Assembly: GCA_023653785.1 (NCBI GenBank)
Contig: JAMKCH010058335.1
Location: forward strand, 61,778 to 125,777
Direction of reading: 5' to 3'
Source of the DNA: Ophioderma brevispina
Taxonomy: Eukaryota > Echinodermata > Ophiuroidea > Amphilepidida > Ophiodermatidae
Length of the DNA stretch: 64,000 nucleotides
In this document: positions 1 to 11,212 of the stretch, piece after piece
How the letters are laid out: every line of letters begins with the position of its first letter
Numbering within the stretch: the first letter of the stretch is position 1
Program-made: the position numbers and the translations under genes
The notes under the pieces: model-generated
Database searches by the model: none
Told to the model about the DNA's origin: nothing
What the model saw: the letters and a program-made list of their open reading frames with translations, nothing else

Positions 1-1060
1 GGAGGTTGAGAGAGTGGCGAGTTAAAATGGCAGTACCCCCACAAAAGTTTCTACAATTTTCAAGGCAGGTCCTTGCGGCGAGTTAAAGATGGGCGAGTTA
101 CACCCACAAAGAGTTTACAATTTTCAGGGAAGTCCTTGTGGCGAGTTAACATTTTTTCAAGGAAGTCCGTGTGGTGAGTTACAAATTTCATTGTTTTTTG
201 TGGTGCATGTTGCCAGGTTTCCTTAACTCGCCAGCCTGGACGAATGGATGTTTCTGTAATCACCTGCAGGATAAAGGTGTTCCGTAACTCGCGAAGAGGT
301 CTTCATGGTGTTTCCGTAACTCGCAGCAGGACTAATGGTGTTTCCGTAAACTCGCATCTGTGACTTCTTTGCAGTTCAGTCTGACCTTGTGGGGGGGGGG
401 GGGTGGTTGGTAGGGGGGTAACTCACCATTTGAACTCGCCATCTCATAACTCGAACCCACTTTTTTAACTCGCCCAAAACTTGTTATCTAGTCCAGGAGC
501 AAAGTTAAATTTTTTTTCATTGTTTTGTTGTGGTGCATGTTTTGCCTGGTTTCCTAAACTTGCCAGCGGACTAGATGGGTGTTTCCGTAATCGTCAGCAG
601 GACTTAAAGTGGAAGGAGGAGTTTTTTTTCTGCTACGAATTTCTCTCAAATTTCACGGATCAGTGTATTTAGACCACCTACCGAGACGTTTCGAAGGTTT
701 ATTGACAAACAGGTGCAAAAGAAAACCGCCAAACTTGTTTTGAATTGCCTGCCTATCATATTAGTTCCCCATAGAAAACCAGCTTTTACTTCTGTCGTGC
801 ACGACAGAAAACTACTAAATCATCTTAAGACGGCATATTCGGATTATTCACTTCAGGTTGTATTTAATACATTGGTAAGCATCCAAATATTGGGGCCGCT
901 CTTTCATCGGGAATCTCTCATGTCTATTAAATGGGGTTCATAACTCGCCAGCAGAGAACAATTGGTGTTAGTAACTCGCCAACAGGACTTCACGGTCTTT
1001 CTGTATAACTCCCCAGCAGGACTTCATGGTGTTACCGTTCCGTAACTCGCCAGCGGATTC
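1..1060. repeat. ~32-bp minisatellite with an orientation switch
   Basis: The motif GTAACTCGCCAGCAGGACTT followed by a CATGGTGTTTCC half recurs with about 32-bp spacing at 285-350 and 945-1060, with decayed units at 530-610. In the first 200 bases the same motif appears as its reverse complement (GGCGAGTTA with AAGTCCTT), so the array changes direction near 200-240. The units differ by many small indels. The middle part (610-940) has no clear units. No gene is seen. Confidence 0.75.
361..510 (+). repeat. Dispersed repeat carrying AACTCGCC motifs, copy 1
   Basis: The block TTTGCAGTTCAGTCTGAC, then a G-run, GTAACTC.CCATTT and AACTCGCCCAAAACTTG, is repeated in the same order at 5090-5210. A looser copy lies at 59030-59130. 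The G-run near 391-403 is 13 bases long. Confidence 0.6.
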
Positions 1061-1129
1061 TAGTCAGGTTCACTATGTTCAAATATTATTATTTGTGGCT
1101 TTTATGGAGATTTGCTATTTTTTGCATTT

Positions 1130-1875
1130 TTCTAAAGTCCAGCGTCAAGAAACAGAAAATCAATGATGGCATTAGTTTTTATAACAGCATATAAGCGGCC
1201 ATCTTGGATTTCAAATGGGCGCACTTTGTGAAAACCTATAAGATATGCTATAATTTGGCTTTTAAGCAACCTAGGAAATGGAGATTTCAACCATCTAAAC
1301 CTTTGTGGAGGGTGTCAATTCCAATGCAACAACATTAGATCATGTAGCTCGGTGGCGGCCATCTGAAATTCAAAAATGGCCTGCCAAGGAAGTAGAAACT
1401 AGTAGAGGCATGATTAGGGCATCTGTACCCATGTTTTCGGGTCCAGAAATCAAATAAGAACATTAATAAAACAATGGACACATAGTTTTGTGGAAGCCAT
1501 CTTGAATCAAAATGGCCGCCAAGGTGAAGACGTTTTTTGCCCACATTCGATCTCTATACCAGTAAATTCATTATTTAGTGTTTATAGCAAGGCTTAATAA
1601 CTATGTTTCAGGGTCCAGGATCAAATACATTGTTAAACAAACAACGGATCATTTGGACATGGCAGCCATCTTGAATTTCAAATGGCTGCCAGGTCAGAGT
1701 TTTGCCTACGCTACAAAAGGTGGGAAACACATAGTTGTGCATAGTAGTACAAAGTATCCCCTGAAAAAAGATAAGGTTTCAAGCTTTGAGTGTGACATTA
1801 TGTCTTAACCATGCGTTAAACCGGCCATGACATTTCTGACATGACACTGTGTTTACAGGCTCGCAATTCAAGATT
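1130..1875. repeat. Array of ~150-bp units with a palindromic ATGGC motif
   Basis: Four units are spaced about 145-167 bp. Each contains an imperfect palindrome of the form GGCGGCCATCTTGAA/TTTCAAAATGGCCGCC, at about 1195, 1350, 1495 and 1662. Sequence between the palindromes is also partly shared, for example the ACAA.GGATCAT and GTGGCAGCCATCTTGAA parts. The arms match the known YY1 core (AAnATGGCGGC), but that is only a sequence resemblance. Confidence 0.7.
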
Positions 1876-1902
1876 GGCGACCGGTGCCTGATTCAAAGAT
1901 CT

Positions 1903-2510
1903 TTGTAAAAGTAGAAATACACAAATCTCTTATATTTAGTGAATATCCATAAGTTTTGATAAAAGGGTAAATTAAAGTATGTGATATTATGTCTCAAAGT
2001 TGTCTATTAAGTCATTTTGAGTTTTTGCTTGTAAACATGCTTAAAATTAAAGATGACAGCCACAATGAATACCTAAAAATTTTTTTGGTGTCTCGGAATA
2101 ATACATTTCTGTGTATGACATATTAGTATTAGCATATCCCTGACATTTACGATAAAAGTGTAAAAAGGGCTAAAAAAAGTCTGAGATATCTCTCTAACAA
2201 GGTAGAAAAAATTACCACAAATCTCTCTCATATTTAGTTAACATCCATAAGTTTTGATAATAAAAAGGGTGAATAAAGTATGTGATTTTATGTCTTCAAA
2301 TGTTATAAGTCATATCTGATGTTTGTGCTTGTAAACCATGCTTTAAAATTTAAAGTGGCAACCCACCAAGAATTACTTCAAAAATCTCAAAAAACATATG
2401 TAACATATTAGTATAGCATATCCCTGAAATTTACGATAATATTTTATTAAAAAGGTGAACAATAGCTCAAAAAGTACGAGATTATCCTCTGAACAAATTC
2501 ATTATGTGCC
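1903..2510. repeat. Two tandem ~300-bp units
   Basis: The segments ATATTTAGTGAATATCCATA (about 1932) and ATATTTAGTTAACATCCATA (about 2230), followed by AGTTTTGATAA and later GCTTGTAAAC.ATGC and CATATCCCTGA, occur twice in the same order about 300 bp apart. They are diverged by substitutions and indels. No coding sequence is seen. Confidence 0.65.
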
Positions 2511-3460
2511 ACCATTGTTATTGTTAAAATATCACATAAGTTTGAACTGATGGGGGCAATACATTACTACTAACCCCCCATATGGTGTACTAACAAGTTT
2601 TAAAGCTCCGGAAAGATGGCCCCATAGTTGCCACCATATGAAATTGTATGCAAGTTTAGAACAAAAGAGAAAATCTAGAACTTATAAACAGTTTCTTATA
2701 ATCAGAGTAGTGAAAGACAATATCGTATGTCGTCATTTGTATTTAAGTCCATCACAATTTTAGATTATGTTAAACAAATATATTATAATGTTAGATATGG
2801 CAATCATACATTTCGACTAGCTTGAGGTGGCCCATTATTGACTTATTGAATTTAAAACATGTTGAACTTTAAAAAAATCAAAATGTAAGGATTTGTTCAA
2901 AGAAATTTATTCAAACTTTAGTCAAACAATGTTATAATAATTTGTGGTGATTATATTACAAATAATATATATGGAACTTATAAGTTCAAAGATCTTGCAA
3001 GTGTCGATTAATTTGGCTGCAATCTTGGATTTTAAGTATGTTAACTAAATAAAAAGTTTCTCGTCGCATGACCAAAGACAGATATCCCATCCTATACTTT
3101 GTAATTACACTGGCCATGATATGTCTTGGCAATTTAGGGGTTTTAACGGTTTGGGAAGGTGGCCATTTTGAAATTTGAGACCCATGTTGAAACAAAAATG
3201 ACAGAGTCTGATTTTTTTTTTAAGGGGAAAACTATTTTTGTACTTTTAGTTTACACTTTGCTTGTAACTTATGATGACAAAACTAAATAAATATGTAACT
3301 GACAATGCATTAAGTCTTTTTTATTGTTTGAAGTTGGCCTATGGCCGGATTTTTATCATGAGTGGTATAGGAAAACCACCCTAAACTGCAATAGGGGGCT
3401 TTCCCCTTTAGTAGCTAAAAGGCCATGTTACCTAATATTCATTCTTTAATGATTTTGGAT
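2511..3460. other. AT-rich stretch without recognised genes
   Basis: No splice-supported exon or known protein similarity is seen. One further palindrome half (GGTGGCCATTTTGAAATTTGAG) sits near 3160. Confidence 0.5.
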
Positions 3461-3680
3461 GCTATAACCTATTATATATCTATTATATATTATATATATA
3501 TATATATAATAGGTTATAGAAGATGGCAATATGATCCCCATATATTATAAAGCTTTTGTAACGGTTGGCCTCCATATCTTCGTCTGGAGCTACTACCAAT
3601 TATATATATATATATATCTAGATATAATATATATAGACTATACTATATAGATGATATAGATATATATATATTGTAGGTTT
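3461..3680. repeat. TA-rich simple repeat region
   Basis: Long (TA)n and TATAT-type runs at 3475-3515, 3598-3640 and 3650-3672, separated by short unique sequence. Flanking sequence from 3680 to 4050 shows nothing recognisable. Confidence 0.8.
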
Positions 3681-4049
3681 TAAAGGTCTCAGAAGGGGGT
3701 TGGTTATACCTTGAATTGGAGCATGTTATTTATTAAAACAAAAATACCCTAATGGATTTTTATATGAGTCAAGGTATATAGGCCATTCAATACTCTAACA
3801 AAGAAGGACAGGACACCAACTACTCCACTTCTCAAAGAACTCCTGTGAGCACATTGTTTTTAAGATAGGAATCTTAAAAGGCGTCTTTGGACATTCATTC
3901 ATACTGTCCGAATATCTCTCTTTGTATATCCTGGCAGGCCAGGTCTTGAGGTCCTGAGATGCAATATGATCCCCATATTGAAATGGGGAATACTAACGAA
4001 GCAATATATGCAGATTGAACTTTTTGAATGTCAAAGACCTATAGCTAAG

Positions 4050-4300
4050 ATTAAGGTGCGTAGCCAGCACCGGGATTACGACGGGGCAAGTCCGGTGGGT
4101 TTGGACAAAAAATGTCCGATCTAGGCAAAACATAACCCTGGGGGTTCGGGTCGCAGGGTAAAAAAGAGTCCAAAAAGGGTGTTAACACAAATATCAGGTC
4201 TTTTACTTCCATTCCCCTAAGGAATATTTCAGAGGGGGCCACTTCGGGGGGGGGGGGGCGTTCTCAAAGGTTTGTTGGGTACCCATGCTCGTTCAAGGGG
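4050..4300. mobile_element. Possible TIR-element end (GCGTAGCCAG type)
   Basis: GTGCGTAGCCAGCACC at about 4056, followed by CGACGGGGCAAG and a G-rich run, resembles the left end of the element at 7106 (GCTGCGTAACCAG, then CGGCGGGGCAAG). No matching right end was found, so this is probably a fragment. Confidence 0.4.
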
Positions 4301-4309
4301 TTCTGAAAC

Positions 4310-4455
4310 TGACCTCTAACGGGACAAAATTTCAGTGAAAAATATACCCCTAACGGGACCAGTATTCAGTTAAAATATACCGTTTTCGGTGAAAAATACC
4401 CTAACGGGACCAATTTGCGATAAAATTATACCCCCTAGCGGGACATGCTTTCAAT
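4310..4455. repeat. Short tandem repeat, ~40-bp unit
   Basis: CTAACGGGACCAATTT.AGT followed by AAAATATACCCC recurs about four times (near 4315, 4350, 4395 and 4436) with indels. No gene. Confidence 0.7.
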
Positions 4456-4599
4456 ACGTTGAATAAAACAATAGACTGTAAAGAACAAATATATGAGAAA
4501 AATAACACTTGTAATACGTAAGAAAATTTACACAGGAATGGGTTATTTTAAGGACATGTAAATTTATTTTCCCTGTTTTTCAATGAGACCAGTCTGTCT

Positions 4600-4985
4600 G
4601 TAAATTTACAATGCTATGCGGCGGGGGACCATTTTGAAAAATTTAAGATGGTGCTATAACAAGTGATTCAATGTTGTGTTGAAATACTTATTAAATTCCT
4701 AAACCATGGAAACATGGGATATAAACAATGGAATCATGCCTCTAACAGTATCAGAAACAGAGATATGGGCAAAAGCAACTTTATTGCCGGCATTTTGACA
4801 ATTAAATGGCCGCCAAAATAATGATCTCATGTTGTATCAATGATATTATGGGATCCTTGACCTTAAAAACATGGGTATAGCACCCAGAATCATGCCTCTA
4901 CTAGTTTCAAAGACTGAGATATGAGCCACAAAAGATTGCCGGCCATTTTGAATTCCAAATGGCCGCCATGGGGAGTTTAAAAAAA
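4600..4985. repeat. Second array of the palindromic ATGGC satellite
   Basis: Palindromes near 4625, 4790 and 4930 (GCCGGCCATTTTGAATTCC then AAATGGCCGCC), spaced about 145-165 bp as in the 1.1-1.9 kb array. Between them GAGATATG.GC.AAA and ATCATGCCTCTA recur, so the whole unit is repeated, not only the palindrome. Confidence 0.65.
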
Positions 4986-5029
4986 AAATGCCACCATTGA
5001 TTTTCTTATTTGGTGAACCCTAAGCTTCT

Positions 5030-5210
5030 AAAATGTATAGTTTCCTAATCTCCATAAAAAAGCCAAACAAAATTCACATAAGGAACCTGACTATTCTTTG
5101 CAGTTCAGTGACTCAGTCTGACTTTGTGGGGTGTAACTCGCCATTTTAACACTCGGGCATCTCATAAAACTGCACACCTTTTAACTCGCCCAAAACTTGC
5201 TCTCGAGCAA
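5030..5210. repeat. Dispersed repeat carrying AACTCGCC motifs, copy 2
   Basis: 5090-5210 matches 361-510 in the same direction. The part at 5035-5095, with the TCTCCATAAAAAAGCC segment, is the reverse complement of 1070-1130. The two blocks therefore combine a direct and an inverted relationship to the first kilobase. Confidence 0.6.
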
Positions 5211-5339
5211 ACAAGAGCAAACATAACAAACTGTCGTTGCTCGTTTTGCTCCCAGTTTGAGCCATGGTTGGTTAGCCTGGTCCCTGGCCCCCTTCGCAAC
5301 AGCAACCCCATGGAGGCTCAAGCTGGCGGTTGCGCATAG

Positions 5340-5960
5340 CAGCCCAGTGTAACGGCCGTGCGTATTAGACGACTGAAAGATTCAGTCTAATGGTTGGTTA
5401 CCAGCAATCGATGAATAGTTTCCGATTAGTAGTCTTGCAGAATGGTGAAAGATATCAAACCTATTGTGCATTTTGGGTGAAAAGTACAACATTGGGCACA
5501 GATGTAGCTCTTGATTATGCTGAAGAAATCTGGTCTAGGGGCCAAATTAATTCCTTCCAAAATGGCCGCCAAATTCAAATGGCCGCAACTGTTAAATGTC
5601 ATATTTTTATGTGCTTTCTATGTTTATGATTGATCCATTACTCAATTTGCTGTGTTTCTTGCCATTTTAGAACAGAATACCCTGATTGACACTCAATGGT
5701 AATTCCATGTTTACATTGGCAAATGATCCAAAATGGCAGAAAATCCAAAATGGCGGCCAATTTTGATAGCATACTAATTTGATGATCAAGAAATTAATGT
5801 TTTTGTCTCCTGTATTGTATGTTCTAAGGTTGTTATTGAACAATGTGCATTAAAGATAGCATTCACATCACCGTAAGAATAAAACCAAATAAGACTTGAA
5901 TCCAAAATGGCGGGCGAAAATCCAAAATGGCGGCTACCATTTGTCACCTAAGCTTATACT
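5340..5960 (-). repeat. Inverted copy of the 10.0-10.75 kb upstream repeat
   Basis: TTGCAGAATGGTGAAAG and GTGCATTTTGGGTGAAAAGT near 5445-5500, then CCAGAT..., GGGGCCAAATTAATTCCTTCC and CCAAAATGGCCGCC, run as the reverse complement of 10560-10740. Three more palindromic ATGGC motifs follow at about 5555, 5735 and 5905. The block links the 5-6 kb satellite to the region just upstream of the coiled-coil gene. Confidence 0.65.
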
Positions 5961-6500
5961 TTGATAAAGAAAATGAATGTTTTCTTAATCTTGATCTAAC
6001 TCCCAAGCAAGGAATTCACATCAATTCAGAGGAAACCAATTAAGGACTGTTGTTAAATTGCTTCTTTCCATATAATTTGGCCAAGTGGCTGCAAAACCTC
6101 GATGCCACACTTTTAAATAGTGTCACGTACGTGCCTGTATGATTCCTCCACTGCTATTGAATATGTTTTTTTTTAATTCCGAATAAAATACCTTTGATTG
6201 GGATGTTGGCTCTACATGGTTATACACAGCCTGTAAAATGTACATCCAGTGGTGTGAGAATTTGATTCATTGCCCCAGCAATCTGCAAAAAAATACACAG
6301 GGCACATGGACAATGTGTCACAATGGAAAAGCTTGATTTCCCCATGCTCTAAGCATAGTGATTTGTTTAAACAGAGTTGCAGGGGCAACAAAATCTATTA
6401 CGTGGCACTTTACGGCAAATTCAAAAGGATGGCCAATATTGCCACCACCCAAAAGATGAGTGACTCTGCAAAGTAATTGGTAGCCTTAATGTGTACCAAA
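5961..6500. other. No recognised feature
   Basis: No exon or named repeat is recognised here. The sequence leads into the LINE remnant below. Confidence 0.4.
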
Positions 6501-6579
6501 GGTACTTCCATGTAAATTCCTTGCCATCGGGCGACCACATCGACATTGTAGGCTCTATGTGTAAAACAGCCCCCGTTTG

Positions 6580-7105
6580 ATAAGCAACCTCAATCTCTCT
6601 GAAACATCAAAGTCCTCACCATTGACTTCGCTCTGTCATAGTTATATCAGTCAACAAACCTCCATCAGTAGATTTCAAGCACCCTCATTCAATTCGGGAA
6701 TTCCACTAAACCTCATTTCTTAAATGGCGATTTCAACAGCCATAGTAACCCCATGTGGCTATAATGAAGCCAATAATCGGACAAGCTGTGGAAAATGTTA
6801 GACCAGTCAACATCTACTCCAACCTTCACGACCCTAAACCTCCGCTCATCATTTTATAGTGCCATTGGAAGAGAGGTACAATCCGATCTATACAGCAATT
6901 GTTGGCAAAACATCTTTAACCTTTGTAGCAAGATTGGTCTGAATCCTGTTTTCCACTAACTCCAAGTCAATGTTGCAGTCAGTAAGACCAAAACAAAGTG
7001 CCTTTTAAGTGGCACTTTAACACATAACGTAAAAGGTGCTCTAAAACTCCATAACTATGACAAATTTGGCCCAACAGTGTAAGCCTGCCCGGAGATTCAT
7101 ACCAA
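6580..7105 (+). mobile_element. Jockey-like LINE remnant, endonuclease part
   Basis: A decayed endonuclease region of a non-LTR retrotransposon. Near 6720-6760 the translation contains NGDFNSHS, matching the GDFN..S motif of AP-type endonucleases of jockey-type LINEs. About 100 bases on, HDPKPP, then YSAIGREVQSDLYS resembles the usual continuation of this domain (..P..TF.SARWKRG.NPDL). The frame is broken several times, so the piece is not functional. Continuation after an inserted element is seen from 7578. Confidence 0.6.
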
Positions 7106-7577
7106 GAGGCCAGCTGCGTAACCAGACCTGAAGCCTCCGGCGGGGCAAGAGCTCACGAATTTTCCCATTATTTTTTCGGCTCGCTTCGCTCGCCGGGTAG
7201 ACCCATGATTTTTTTTCTAGACGGTTCGAATTCTGAAGAGCGTGGGGGGGGGGGCGGACGAAGCCACTTCGACCTTAGCACCCACAAACCACTGATTTTT
7301 CTCCTTCCCTTTCCTTCTCGGCTTCCTCCTTCCCCTTTCCTCTTTTTTCCCTTCTCTTTCCCCCTTTCTTAATCTCTTTTTCCCTCTCCTTCCCCTTGTC
7401 TCTCTCTTTTCACCTGCTCCATTCCTTTTTCCCTCTCTTTCTCCCTCTTCTTCCCCTTCTTCCTCCCCTTCTTTTTCGTCCCCCATTTTATTTAAGCTTC
7501 GTCCTCCCCAGTTTATTTGTCCCAGGGGGGGCATCTCCCCCCCCTGCCCCCCCCCCCCCCCCGCTGGTTACGCCACT
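7106..7577. mobile_element. TIR element with long polypyrimidine core
   Basis: Left end GCTGCGTAACCAG and right end CTGGTTACGCCACTG form inverted repeats of the CAGTGGCGTAACCAG type common on hAT-like short elements. The interior from about 7290 to 7490 is almost pure C/T on the plus strand, ending in C-runs (7534-7562). It lies inside the LINE remnant. Apparent Arg/Glu-rich or Pro-rich reading frames here are products of base composition. Confidence 0.55.
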
Positions 7578-7925
7578 GCAAGAGCTGTAGGATGGACATA
7601 CATACCATCTTTCAAGGATGTGCTAAAAGATATCCAGGTATTCCACCATGTTTGAAGGCGATCCTTTCTCAGTTAAAACACTGCTAAGGCGAGGAAGTGT
7701 CAGAGGAAAGATCAAAACCAGCACACCTTAATTGAATCCATCTATATGACCCATAAACACAAAAAATGTCTCCCTCCGAAAGCGTTAGAGTCGAAGGTAT
7801 AAAAAAAAACCTCCACAGCATCCAAAAATGTACCCCAACCAAGTTGACATGTTTAACTACTAGTTCTCCAGGTAGACAATGAGGGATATTTTTCAACTTC
7901 CCTGGCGATAGCCACGCACACAAGT
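7578..7925 (+). mobile_element. LINE remnant, linker after endonuclease
   Basis: The translation FQGCAKRYPGIP near 7600-7650 resembles the IPRGCR..Y.PG segment between endonuclease and reverse transcriptase in jockey-like LINEs. This suggests that the same LINE continues past the 7106-7577 insertion. The frame is broken. Confidence 0.4.
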
Positions 7926-7934
7926 TGTTGTGAA

Positions 7935-8030
7935 AAAAACATGTGCCCTTTCCGGATTCGACTCGGCGACCTCCGTAGTACTACACGCTAGGAAAGCAAT
8001 GGACACCTTTCGAACCTAACACCTAGAGAG
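7935..8030 (-). mobile_element. tRNA-like SINE fragment
   Basis: On the minus strand GGTCGCCGAGTCGAATCCGG contains a B-box-like GTCGAATCC, followed by a T-run, as in the copy at 57207-57281. The A-box part is poorly kept. It lies within the LINE mosaic. Confidence 0.45.
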
Positions 8031-8059
8031 GATCGCATCCTCTACCTAACCCATTCTTG

Positions 8060-8990
8060 ACATCTCAGTTTTGGGTAGAGCGCCGTGTGCAACATCCATT
8101 CAAGACACATATGTACTTTCCATCTCGCAACCGTGAAGCCAACGTCCGCTTAACTGAACCTGGGTCTGGAAGACCCTCCGGGACGACCCCCTAGAGCACG
8201 TGGAATTAGTCTACCTATAGAGTTACCTTGGACCGCCTCTCTCTTATAAGACCCAATCAAGAAAGAAGAGTAAAGTCTGTTCACGCAATAACATCTTGAA
8301 CAAAACTCCCTGGCACAGATGGGGTGCTCGCCCACATACCCTACGATCGGCGGATGTCCTGTACTAATTATTGCAGCGTATGCTAACCCTGTATGGAAAG
8401 GTCTCCACCCATGCAAGAAGTTGATCAGCTTTAAATGCCTCCTGCAAGCTTATCACAGAATGTCAACGGACAACTTATACATCCTGGCAGGAATTGTTCC
8501 ACACAAATCTGTTGTAGTGTAGGCGAGAATGGCAAGAGCGTCGTAGCTGCCCAAATATCTAATGTCTGAAACACCCTTGTCTGGACAGAGAACTAGATGC
8601 TAACCGACCTTAATCCAGACAGAGTTTCTCAGCAACGTCCAACCCCTTGAAACAACAGTCTCAAAGAAGCTTAAGAGAGTCGCCTGTGAAAGAAAAAGAA
8701 AGACTTACTATTAAACCAAGAACATCTATTGGATTGAAACCTGATGAGAATCACCCACCTGAGCTGACTCCTCATAGCGAATGGCGAGTGTTTCAACAGA
8801 TTTAGAACCAGAATCGGATAAACCAAGGTTGCCTTGCAGATTGGGGCTACCTGGAAGCAGATAGGACACTACCGTTACTTGTGGAACAGCACCCACAGAC
8901 AATGGAAACATCTATTGGTCTGTCCAATGTTGGCGCAACAAGAACATTACAAGGACCTTGCAGAATTCAGAGTGAATCGTCAGACATTGT
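8060..8990 (+). mobile_element. LINE remnant, C-terminal part of ORF2
   Basis: Around 8340-8510 the translation (YANPVWKGLHPCKK, then AGIVPHKS) resembles the region after the reverse transcriptase in jockey-like LINEs (Y..PVW......L....). At 8840-8960 WKHLLVCPMLAQQEHYKDLA matches the C-terminal motif H.L.CP.L.....T..DL. The catalytic reverse-transcriptase core is absent, so this copy lost its middle. Several stops interrupt the frame. Confidence 0.5.
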
Positions 8991-9650
8991 ACACCACAAA
9001 AATAGTCTATTTACATTACAGCCACACTTCAGCAGAGTTTTTGACTTGGCTGATTTTTGATGATATGGCAGGTTTTTCAAACAGGACGTGAAGCTGCAAA
9101 ATTTCCCGACCCCAGTCAGCTGGATCTGGTAGTGAGCTCGCAGCAACGCTTGTCCCCAGCAATGTCTGGCCTGATATGCGTTTGTTTGAGTGTGTACAGT
9201 GAATCTGAGTAGGTGGAATGAACCCAATGGATCTTGTTCTGTGTTAACATGGAGGTAACAAAACTCTTTCAATTGGTTGGCATTTGTCATTAGTTCTTCA
9301 GGTAACTTCTTAAGGAGGAGTTCTTCAAAGGTTTGCAAAAGTTTGTACAACATCAGGGAAGATTTGCTTGCTTCAAATGCAGGTTCGTCCTTGGGGCAAC
9401 CGGTGATGAAGGTGTTGTTGAAACATCAGCATATACCAAATGCTAGCCAGAGTTCAGTGAGGGTGGATGGCTGAGCAAGGTTACAGAAAAAAATCACAAC
9501 GTCGGTGTCCACAGTACGCGCATACCCTTGGTATCTTGAGCAGCAACAGCATTTGCTGCATGAAGTAGAAGCCTGCTCTTCATGTATGCATGGAGAGATA
9601 GTTAGATTGTTAGTATTGATTATTACACCATCATCACACTGACAAAACAA
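8967..9650 (-). pseudogene. Remnant of a transposon-type protein with DTDVV motif
   Basis: Two minus-strand open segments (9650-9426 and 9353-8967) appear to be parts of one protein. The first has ARTVDTDVVIFF and, 12 residues on, LTELWLAFGIC. This fits a family of long invertebrate proteins, often transposon-linked, with an R.VDTDVVVLA...LWIAFG pattern. The second has ARHCWGQALL and KCGC, which fit the later VWGQ and CGC motifs of the same family. Dozens of residues are missing between them. The family assignment is from memory of motifs, and the enzyme activity is unknown to me. Not functional as it stands. Confidence 0.45.
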
Positions 9651-9659
9651 CTACCGCTA

Positions 9660-10130
9660 GCTAGAGTTTTAAACTATGACGGGATGCAGCCAATAGCAAG
9701 GGCGATTCGAAATGTTATCAGAAATAACAAAATGAAGAAGAGATGGAGGAGTATTAAAATGAATGACTCTAAACAATCCAAAAATACTTTGTAATTTTTA
9801 ACAGTAATGCCTCACATGACCCCACATCCATTTTCTGGTATTTTGGTCCATTGTAAACATGAAATTCATAACTCCGTATTTAAAATACTAACAAAGTTAG
9901 TGACTTAGCAGCGTTATTTTGATATGATAACAGCTTAGAAATTACATTGACAGCACCAGGCAGGACATAAAGATTACCTGGTTAGAATGGCAATAGGACC
10001 GGTGAGGTACAACGGGACAAAAGAAAATCAGCAGTACATTTAAGGAATGTTATTAAATTTATAAGTGGCAGCCATTTTGAAATGGACAGCATATTGTTTA
10101 TGGATACACTTCAGGACAAAAAGTAAAAAT
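9660..10130. other. Spacer before the duplicated block
   Basis: No exon seen. One ATGGC palindrome half (GGCAGCCATTTTGAAATGGAC) is at about 10065. The left edge of the tandem duplication is near 10130. Confidence 0.5.
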
Positions 10131-10620
10131 GTTAACCAAACCAAAACACCAATTATGTGTTAAAATGTTGATAAATGTATCCATTTACCATGACACATAC
10201 AAACAATCAATTAACATATCAAGATTACAGTAGATGCCATTTTAATTTGGCAGCCATTGTGAATAGGGCAGCCATTTTGATATCATGTAGATGGCATTTA
10301 AAACAAAAAATTAGGTTTGGATTGTTGGGGCCCAAAGTTTTAGAAATAATCAACGCAACCCATGGTTGCACTGTAAATACAAAAAAGCAGCTTTTTCTGT
10401 CAGCGGCAGCCATCTTAATTAGGCCCAAAATGTGTGACCTCCATTTTGAAATTAAACTACGATTTTTTTGGTAAAATAACAGAAATATTGATTTAAAAAG
10501 TTAAAACCAAGTGTCTGATCTGACCTATAATAAAGCCTTACAATCAATATTTGCCAATAAGTTCATGCTTTTTATAGGGTGGGGGGCGGCCATTTTGAAA
10601 TGGCGGGCCATATTGGAAGG
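10055..10620. repeat. Palindromic ATGGC satellite upstream of exon 1, unit 1
   Basis: Motifs at about 10065, 10245, 10395 and 10585 (for example GCGGCCATTTTGAAATGGCG) are spaced 150-190 bp, as in the arrays at 1.1, 4.6 and 5.5 kb. The last one is about 375 bases upstream of the start codon. Confidence 0.6.
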
Positions 10621-10779
10621 AAATAATTTGGCCCCTGACCAGATTTTTTTTGTTAGCATACAATAGCTCCTCTGTGCCAAAGTTGGTACTTTTCACCCAA
10701 AATACACAATACTTTCACCATTCTGCATGACTTTGATTGCAGAAAGCTAGCTTCAATGATACACGGTGAGCCCTGTGCA

Positions 10780-10961
10780 TTGTTGTGATCAATCAGAAAT
10801 CGCGTCAAGGCGCGGCAGTTATAAAAATCTAGCCTAACGCTACGGTTTCACAAATCAATTGGAATTTCAGACAGAATTACAAGCGATTGGGTTCACTGTC
10901 TCTAATATATATTTGAATGTTAGAAGAAGCAATCTAATTCGTAATCAGTTTCTTTATGAAA
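10780..10961 (+). promoter_or_regulatory. Promoter-like region, unit 1
   Basis: GTGATCAATCAGAAATC (possible CCAAT-type site on the other strand) is followed by a GC-rich patch and TTATAAAAATC at about 10819, then 130 bases to the start codon. The same order is kept in unit 2. No transcription evidence can be seen from sequence. Confidence 0.35.
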
Positions 10962-11212
10962 ATGTCTTCAAAAATACCCCGACAGGCTCGAGCAAAAATG
11001 GCGGCAGCCAAATTGCCCGTGTGACTCGGCAGTATAGTAAATTCAGTAATAAATCGAAGCATTCAGAAAACTCAACATGATCTGCACTAAAAAGCTAAAG
11101 TAACAAAGGGAAAATCTACCCCCGGCGAATCCACATCTAAAGCAGGGAACAACAAAAGCGTCAGTTTAAGAGCAAGTTGCATCATTTTCTTCATGGAATC
11201 AGAGACAATGAG
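10962..11212 (+). pseudogene. Exon 1 of coiled-coil gene, duplicate copy (frame broken)
   Basis: It starts with the same peptide as the second copy (MSSKIPRQARA) and then loses the frame within about 20 codons through indels. It ends at the shared donor GACAATGAG|gtaatg. Its distal half preserves a frame that the second copy has lost (AGTTTAAGAGCAAGTTGCAT reads FKSKLH). The two copies are thus complementary in where they are damaged. Confidence 0.7.

Noticed and set aside
1..1060. CRISPR-like array
   Set aside because: The units are contiguous, variable and without unique spacers; the host is an animal.
7217..7590. Arg/Glu-rich minus-strand and Pro/Leu-rich plus-strand open frames
   Set aside because: They arise from the polypyrimidine tract; no splice sites or family support.
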